Shown piece after piece: positions 59,146-64,000 of a stretch of 64,000 nt of DNA. The notes below the pieces were generated by a model. It saw only the letters and a list, made by a program, of their open reading frames with translations. It made no database searches and had not been told where the DNA came from. A program made the position numbers and the translations under genes. The stretch's first letter is position 1. Each line of letters opens with the position of its first letter. The DNA is from Aureimonas psammosilenae. GTDB taxonomy: Bacteria; Pseudomonadota; Alphaproteobacteria; Rhizobiales; Rhizobiaceae. The stretch covers positions 93,588 through 157,587 of the forward strand of contig NZ_WEZG01000012.1 in assembly GCF_009176975.1 (NCBI RefSeq), in the 5' to 3' direction.

Positions 59146-60318
59146 ATGAAAGCACTCACCTGGCACGGCAAGGGCGACATGCGCTGCGAAAGCGTGCCCG
59201 ACCCCAAGATCGAGGACGCGCGCGACGCGATCATCAAGGTCACGTCCTGCGCGATCTGCGGCTCCGATCTCCACATCTATGACGGCGTCATTCCGTCCAT
59301 GCAGCACGGCGACGTGATCGGCCACGAGACCATGGGCGAAGTGGTGGATGTCGGCTCCGGCGCGTCCTCCAAGCTGAAGGTCGGCGATCGGGTCGTCATC
59401 CCCTTCGTGATCGCCTGCGGCGAATGCTTCTTCTGCCAGCGCGGTTATTTCTCCGGCTGCGAGCGCTCCAATCCGGACCGCGAGAAGGCTGCGAAGCTCT
59501 GGGGCAACGCGCCCGCCGGCCTGTTCGGCTATTCGCATCTCCTCGGCGGCTATGCCGGCGGCCAAGCCGAATATATCCGCGTGCCCTATGCCGATGTGGG
59601 CCCGATCAAGATCCCGGACGGCATGACCGACGAGCAGGCCCTGTTCCTGTCGGACATCTTCCCGACCGGCTACATGGGCGCCGAGATGTGCAACATCAAA
59701 GGCGGCGAGACCATCGCGGTCTGGGGCTGCGGGCCGGTCGGCCAGTTCTCCATCCGCTCCGCCTTCATGCTCGGCGCCGAGCGGGTGATCGCCATCGACA
59801 CGGTGCCGGAGCGCCTCGCCATGGCGCGGGCGGCCGGCGCGATCACCATCGACTTCAAGGAAGAGGACGTCTACGACCGCATCATGGCGCTCACCAACGG
59901 GCGCGGCGCGGATGGCTGCATCGATGCGGTGGGCTCGGAAGCCGATGCGACGGCCAGCGTCGATTCAGTGATCGACCGCATCAAGGTCGCGACCTTCATG
60001 GGTACCGACCGCCCGCATGTCCTCAGGCAGGCGATCCATTGCTGCCGCAACTTCGGCGTCGTCGCGGTGATCGGCGTTTACGGCGGCTTCCTCGACAAAA
60101 TCCCCTTCGGTTCCGCCATCAATCGCGGCATCACCATGAAAATGGCGCAGACGCCGGTGCAGTTCTATCTGGAGAAGCTCCTCGGGCGGATCGAGAACGG
60201 GGAGATCGATCCCTCATTCGTGATCACGCACACCGCCCCGCTCGCGGACGGGCCGGAACTCTACAAGACCTTCCGGGACAAGAAGGACGGATGCATCAAG
60301 GTCGTCCTGAAGCCTTGA
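59146..60318 (+). CDS. Zinc-dependent alcohol/formaldehyde dehydrogenase-like protein
   Basis: A 390-residue medium-chain dehydrogenase. Catalytic zinc ligands are in [13 protein letters not shown] and GHETMGEVV; the structural zinc lobe is [15 protein letters not shown]; the NAD fold is [20 protein letters not shown]. The [13 protein letters not shown] and inserted segments resemble glutathione-independent formaldehyde dehydrogenase (FdhA) and relatives, but such genes in Hyphomicrobiales usually have unknown alcohol substrates. AAGGA precedes the ATG. A terminator follows. Confidence 0.9.
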   Translation: MKALTWHGKGDMRCESVPDPKIEDARDAIIKVTSCAICGSDLHIYDGVIPSMQHGDVIGHETMGEVVDVGSGASSKLKVGDRVVIPFVIACGECFFCQRGYFSGCERSNPDREKAAKLWGNAPAGLFGYSHLLGGYAGGQAEYIRVPYADVGPIKIPDGMTDEQALFLSDIFPTGYMGAEMCNIKGGETIAVWGCGPVGQFSIRSAFMLGAERVIAIDTVPERLAMARAAGAITIDFKEEDVYDRIMALTNGRGADGCIDAVGSEADATASVDSVIDRIKVATFMGTDRPHVLRQAIHCCRNFGVVAVIGVYGGFLDKIPFGSAINRGITMKMAQTPVQFYLEKLLGRIENGEIDPSFVITHTAPLADGPELYKTFRDKKDGCIKVVLKP

Positions 60319-60334
60319 TTCGAAACGGCTTTCG

Positions 60335-60361
60335 AGCGGCGTCCTTCGGGGCGCCGCTTTT
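60335..60361 (+). terminator. Rho-independent terminator after alcohol dehydrogenase gene
   Basis: AGCGGCG...CGCCGCT with a ten-base loop that can itself pair (TCC/GGG), followed by TTTTG, 17 bases after the stop. Confidence 0.8.
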
Positions 60362-60498
60362 GCGCATGACATCGAAATGTGAACGGCGGCCCCAAAACTT
60401 CGCATTCAAGTGAACAGTGCGTCTTGTCCGGGGCTATTTCGCCTGCCTGGAGCGATCGTTAGGTTCGCCCTCATTCCATTTCGGAAGAAGGAAACCCG

Positions 60499-61107
60499 AT
60501 GTCGCTCCTGAAGTCCCTCGCCGTTGCCGGCGCGCTTCTCGCCGGCTTGTCCGCCGCCTCGGCGCAGACGATCAGCGTGCCCTCCGGAACCTACAAGGCC
60601 GATCCCGCCCATACCAACGTTCTCTGGACCGTCAGCCATTTCGGCCTGTCCAACTATATCGGCCGCTTCCGCACCATCGCCGCAACGCTCGACCTCGACG
60701 CCAGCGACCCGACGAAGTCCAAGCTGACCGCGACGATCGACCCGGCCTCCGTCGATACGAACTATCCGGGCAAGGACAAGGACTTCAACGCCGAGATCGC
60801 GAGCCCGATGTTCCTCGACGCCGCCAAGTTCGGCAAGATCGAGTTCGTGTCCAACAAGATCGAAACCACGGGCGACAACACCGGTAAGGTGACGGGCGAC
60901 CTGACGCTCCACGGCGTGACGAAGCCGGTGGTACTCGACGTCAAGCTGAACGCGCAGTTGAACCCGCATCCGATGTCCAAGAAGCCGGCGATCGGCTTCT
61001 CCGCCACCGGCACGATCAAGCGCTCCGAGTTCGGCATCGCGACCCTGGTCGGTCCGGTTGCCGACGACGTCAAGCTGACGATCGAGAGCGAGTTCGTTCC
61101 GCAGTAA
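60499..61107 (+). CDS. YceI-family periplasmic lipid-binding protein
   Basis: 202 residues. Signal peptide LLKSLAVAGALLAGLSAASA, then a lipocalin-like YceI barrel: YKADPAHTNVLWTVSHFGLS, LDASDPTKSKLTATIDPASV, MFLDAAKFGKIEFVSNKIET and LTLHGVTKPVVLDVKLNAQL. Members bind polyisoprenoid or other long lipids in the periplasm. GGAAGAAGGAAA precedes the ATG. It is followed, after a terminator, by a gene whose product fuses cytochrome b561 to a second YceI domain. Confidence 0.93.
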   Translation: MSLLKSLAVAGALLAGLSAASAQTISVPSGTYKADPAHTNVLWTVSHFGLSNYIGRFRTIAATLDLDASDPTKSKLTATIDPASVDTNYPGKDKDFNAEIASPMFLDAAKFGKIEFVSNKIETTGDNTGKVTGDLTLHGVTKPVVLDVKLNAQLNPHPMSKKPAIGFSATGTIKRSEFGIATLVGPVADDVKLTIESEFVPQ

Positions 61108-61121
61108 GCGGACAAGACACG

Positions 61122-61155
61122 AAAGGGCGGGTGCGGACGCATCCGCCCTTTTTCG
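61122..61155 (+). terminator. Rho-independent terminator after yceI
   Basis: AAAGGGCGGGTGC / GCATCCGCCCTTT stem, with one G-U pair, followed by TTTTTC, 14 bases after the stop codon. Confidence 0.9.
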
Positions 61156-61177
61156 TATTCCAAAGCGGGACGATTCC

Positions 61178-62425
61178 ATGACGGCGATGGGCAAGGTGCG
61201 CGGCTACAATGCCGGCGCGATGCTTCTCCATTGGGCGATAGCGCTCGCGATCATTCTGCAGATCGCCGGTGGCTTCGCCATGATGCACACGCAAATCATT
61301 CCGGACGCGCTGCGCTTCACCACCTTCCAATGGCACAAGACGATCGGCCTCCTCGTCCTGGCCTTGACGCTCGCCCGCATCGCCTGGCGCCTCCTCAACC
61401 CGCCGCCGGCCCATGCGCCGATGTCGCGGGTCGAAAGCGGCCTCGCGCATCTCGTGCATTTCCTTTTTTACCTGCTGATGCTCGCCGTGCCGCTGGCCGG
61501 CTGGCTGGTCGTGTCGGTTTCGCCGACCGCGATCCCGACGCTTCTCGCCATGTCGCCCGATCTTCCCTGGCCGCACCTGCCTCTGCCGGCCGCGTGGAAG
61601 GGCGAAGGCGTGTCCGATCTCGCCGGCACGATGCATGCGGTTCTGGCTTATTCGACGCTCGGCCTGCTCGTTCTTCATGTCGCCGGCGCGATCAAGCATT
61701 CGGCGATCGACCGCGAGCCATCCTTTTCCCGCATGATGCCGCTCGGCCGGTTGCCGCGTCAGTCGACGGCATTTTTGGCCGTGCCGCTGGCGGCCGGGCT
61801 CGCGGTCGCCTTCTTCGGCGGCGGCTTGGCCGCAGGGCGTCTCGGGCCGGAATCTACATCCCTTGCGGTCAATGCCGCGCCCGGTGAAAGTGCGCCGGCC
61901 GCGACGGGCGCTTCGGCCTGGACAATCGACAAGACCGCGTCCAGCATCCGCTACGAGGTCGCCTTTTCCGGCAACCCGATCGGCGGCACGTTGGGCCGCT
62001 GGGATGCCGCGATCGCCTTCGACCCGGCAAAGCCGACCGAGGGCTCGGCCAAGGTGACGGTGGACGCCGCATCGATCGACGTGGAAGACGCCTTCGTCAA
62101 ATCCAACGTTCCCGGCCCCGACGGTTTCGATGTCGCCGCCCATCCGACGGTCACACTCTCGGTCGATCGTTTCGAGGCGGCGGCGAACGGCTTCGTCGGC
62201 CACGGCACGATGAACGTGAAGGACAAGATCGTGCCGCTCTACCTGCCCTTCATTTTCACGGAAAGCGATGGACGCGCGCATGTCACGGCCTCGGTCGTGC
62301 TGGATCGCCTCGTGCTCGGCCTTGGCCTCCAGAACGATTCCACCGCGCAGTGGCTGGGCAAGGACGTGACGGTGAAGCTCGATCTCTTCGCCACCCGAGC
62401 GGGCGCGGCCTCGCCGCAAAGCTGA
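61178..62425 (+). CDS. Cytochrome b561 - YceI fusion protein
   Basis: 415 residues. Residues about 8-185 form a four-helix cytochrome b561 (YodB/CybB-like) with haem-ligand His candidates in LLHWAIALAIIL, FQWHKTIGLLVLALTLARIA, HLVHFLFYLLML and MHAVLAYSTLGLLVLHVAGA. A fifth hydrophobic stretch (about 195-215) anchors a C-terminal YceI domain (about 245-410; WTIDKTASSIRYEVAFSGNP, FDVAAHPTVTLSVDRFEAA). A membrane electron carrier is thus joined to a periplasmic isoprenoid-binding domain, suggesting ubiquinone or ubiquinol-linked superoxide chemistry (inference). It lies 70 bases after the free yceI gene. Confidence 0.9.
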   Translation: MTAMGKVRGYNAGAMLLHWAIALAIILQIAGGFAMMHTQIIPDALRFTTFQWHKTIGLLVLALTLARIAWRLLNPPPAHAPMSRVESGLAHLVHFLFYLLMLAVPLAGWLVVSVSPTAIPTLLAMSPDLPWPHLPLPAAWKGEGVSDLAGTMHAVLAYSTLGLLVLHVAGAIKHSAIDREPSFSRMMPLGRLPRQSTAFLAVPLAAGLAVAFFGGGLAAGRLGPESTSLAVNAAPGESAPAATGASAWTIDKTASSIRYEVAFSGNPIGGTLGRWDAAIAFDPAKPTEGSAKVTVDAASIDVEDAFVKSNVPGPDGFDVAAHPTVTLSVDRFEAAANGFVGHGTMNVKDKIVPLYLPFIFTESDGRAHVTASVVLDRLVLGLGLQNDSTAQWLGKDVTVKLDLFATRAGAASPQS

Positions 62426-62474
62426 AGCCTCGCCGCGCTGGCGTCGAAGGCGTTTTCCCTTTATCGACCGGCAC

Positions 62475-63716
62475 ATGGATCGAGCCGGAAATGAAGGCGT
62501 GACGACACATTCGGTCGCGGTGATCGGCGGCGGGCCGGCGGGGCTCATGGCCGCCGAACGGTTGGCGTCGAGCGGTCATCGCGTCAGCGTCTTCGAGCGG
62601 ATGCCGACCTTCGGGCGCAAATTCCTGCTCGCCGGCAAGTCCGGCCTCAACCTCACCCATTCGGAAGACTACGCCCGCTTCCGCACACGCTTCGGCGCAG
62701 GCCTGCCTCATCTGGCCGCCGCCCTCGACGGCTTCACGCCGAGCGACATGCGCGAATGGGCGGCGGGCCTCGGCATCGAGACGTTCGTCGGCTCTTCCGG
62801 CCGCGTTTTTCCCACCACGATGAAAGCCTCGCCGCTTCTGCGCGCCTGGCTGAGGCGGCTGGAGGGGTCTGGCGTCACCCTTCTGGCACGCCATCGTTGG
62901 AAGAGGTTCAGTGAAAACGGCGCGCTTCTTTTCGAGACCCCGAAGGGCGAGAAGACGATCCGGGCCGACGCCACGCTTCTGGCGCTCGGGGGCGCGAGCT
63001 GGCCGCGCCTCGGCTCGGACGGCGCGTGGCAGCCGTGGCTTCAAGATCGAGGCGTCGCGGTCGAACCCTTCCGCCCGGCCAATTGCGGGTTCGATGTGGA
63101 ATGGGGCGCCGACTTCGCGAACCGCTTCGCGGGCGAGCCGGTGAAGGCGGTTTCGGCACGATCCGACGGGGCGCAGGTTCAGGGCGAGTTCGTGGTGACG
63201 CGGACCGGCATCGAAGGAAGCCTCGTCTATGCTCATGCGAGCGCCCTGCGCGACGGCCTGGAGCGAAACGGCACGGCCGCCCTTTTCCTCGACCTGACCC
63301 CCGGCCGCACCGCCGCCGCGCTGGAAACGGCGATCGCAAAACAAGGCGGGAAAACGAGCCTTTCCAACCTGCTTCGAAAAGCCGCCGGACTATCCGGCGT
63401 CAAAGCGGCGCTTCTTCGCGAAGTCGGGGGATCGACGCTGCCTCGCGATCCAGCGGCTCTGGCGCGGGCGATCAAGTCCCTGCCCTTGCGCGTCGTGCGA
63501 CCGCGCCCGATCGAGGAGGCGATCTCATCGGCCGGCGGCGTGGCGCTTTCGGAAGTCGGCACCGGCTTCGGCCTTCGCGCGATGCCGGGCGTATTCGTTT
63601 CCGGCGAAATGCTGGATTGGGAAGCCCCGACCGGCGGCTATCTTCTCACCGCCTGCTTCGCCACCGGCTTAGCGGCGGCGAAGGGCGTGGAGGATTGGCT
63701 CGCCGCGCGGAACTAA
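62475..63716 (+). CDS. TIGR03862-type flavoprotein (HI0933-like)
   Basis: 413 residues. N-terminal FAD fold SVAVIGGGPAGLMAAERLAS and the family-specific FGRKFLLAGKSGLNLTHSED, then FVGSSGRVFPTTMKASPLLR, ALGGASWPRLGSDGAW and the C-terminal GVFVSGEMLDWEAPTGGYLL. These belong to the HI0933/BaiN flavoprotein superfamily; the TIGR03862 subgroup is of unknown function. The ATG at 62475 lacks a strong ribosome-binding site. Its stop TAA overlaps the opposite gabD stop by two bases. Confidence 0.9.
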   Translation: MDRAGNEGVTTHSVAVIGGGPAGLMAAERLASSGHRVSVFERMPTFGRKFLLAGKSGLNLTHSEDYARFRTRFGAGLPHLAAALDGFTPSDMREWAAGLGIETFVGSSGRVFPTTMKASPLLRAWLRRLEGSGVTLLARHRWKRFSENGALLFETPKGEKTIRADATLLALGGASWPRLGSDGAWQPWLQDRGVAVEPFRPANCGFDVEWGADFANRFAGEPVKAVSARSDGAQVQGEFVVTRTGIEGSLVYAHASALRDGLERNGTAALFLDLTPGRTAAALETAIAKQGGKTSLSNLLRKAAGLSGVKAALLREVGGSTLPRDPAALARAIKSLPLRVVRPRPIEEAISSAGGVALSEVGTGFGLRAMPGVFVSGEMLDWEAPTGGYLLTACFATGLAAAKGVEDWLAARN

Positions 63717-64000
63717 AGGCCCGACAGCGCGACGTATTTGAGTTCGAGATAGCCCTCGATGCCGTGGTGGGAGCCTTCGCGGCCGAGGCCGGACTGCTTG
63801 ACGCCGCCGAACGGCGCCATCTCGTTGGCCAGCGCGCCGGTGTTGACCCCGACCATGCCCGACTGCAGCGCCTCGGCCACCGTGAAGATGCGCTTCATGT
63901 CGCGGGCGTAGAAATAGCTCGCCAGCCCGAACTCCGTTGAGTTCGCCATCGCGATCACGTCCGCCTCGTTTCGGAACGTGATGATCGGGGCCAGCGGCGC
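63713..64000 (-). CDS. gabD: NAD(P)-dependent succinate-semialdehyde dehydrogenase, C-terminal end
   Basis: The last 95 or so residues of a protein that continues past the right edge of the window. The reading frame opens with APLAPIITFRNEADVIAMAN, followed by STEFGLASYFYARDMKRIF, GMVGVNTGALANEMAPFGGV and KQSGLGREGSHHGIEGYLEL, the canonical C-terminus of GabD-type aldehyde dehydrogenases. The catalytic Cys and Glu lie outside the window. Other aldehyde dehydrogenases of the same subfamily are the alternative. Confidence 0.88.
   Translation of the reverse strand, partial: APLAPIITFRNEADVIAMANSTEFGLASYFYARDMKRIFTVAEALQSGMVGVNTGALANEMAPFGGVKQSGLGREGSHHGIEGYLELKYVALSGL

Overview
The window is a stretch of GC-rich bacterial chromosome, dense with genes on both strands. 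It reads as an alphaproteobacterium of the order Hyphomicrobiales (Rhizobiales). The evidence is the combination of a MucR/Ros regulator, CpdR, a GapR (DUF2312) protein, a Brucella Omp10-like lipoprotein, homospermidine synthase, a zinc-free 41-residue L36 and a DUF1476 protein. An Aurantimonas/Aureimonas-like genus is my guess only. I see no prophage, insertion sequence or CRISPR array. The accessory-looking pieces are a VapBC module inside the glutamate synthase operon and an oxidoreductase-rich block near the right end.

Layout. 1-6.2 kb: the 3' part of purK, rpmJ, a TPR protein, the translationally coupled DUF1036-pyk pair, hemH, an Omp10-like lipoprotein and an NTF2-like protein. 6.2-13.3 kb: homospermidine synthase, an M3 oligoendopeptidase, an orphan sigma-54 response regulator and a DUF882 peptidase-like protein. 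13.3-21.3 kb: mucR, gapR, a DUF1244 protein, an outer-membrane beta-barrel protein, galU, an MltB-like lytic transglycosylase and a coupled DUF459 SGNH protein. 21.3-31.3 kb: gltB-vapB-vapC-gltD, a TSUP permease, threonine aldolase, an RMF-like protein and an Hsp20 whose leader resembles a ROSE RNA thermometer. 31.5-39.5 kb: a small secreted protein, an alpha/beta hydrolase, hisN-like, N-formylglutamate amidohydrolase, cpdR, tRNA-Val(GAC), a flavin reductase/SsuD/FAD-protein cluster and a DUF1476 protein. 39.7-44.6 kb: UDP-glucose dehydrogenase, a Wza-type exporter and a soluble double-PAS chemoreceptor. 44.6-51.0 kb: a dadR-alr-dadA D-alanine cluster, a class III nucleotidyl cyclase, and an LpxH-like phosphoesterase coupled to a glycosyltransferase. 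51.1-64 kb: aldo/keto reductases, cupin, Dps, DUF2236 oxygenase, zeta-type GST, an MRJP-like protein, two SDRs, a zinc alcohol dehydrogenase, YceI, a cytochrome b561-YceI fusion, a TIGR03862 flavoprotein and the end of gabD.

Themes. Envelope and surface carbohydrate functions recur (galU, ugd, Wza-like, beta-barrel, lytic transglycosylase, LpxH-like plus GT), near MucR, which controls exopolysaccharide genes in rhizobia. Amino-acid nitrogen flow is also represented (gltBD, dadA/alr, threonine aldolase, formylglutamate hydrolase). The most distinctive items are the VapBC pair inside the glt operon with a 51-bp inverted repeat that swallows the vapB ribosome-binding site and start codon; the ROSE-like leader; perfect palindromes upstream of alr-dadA and of the NTF2-like gene; and the b561-YceI fusion next to a free YceI gene.
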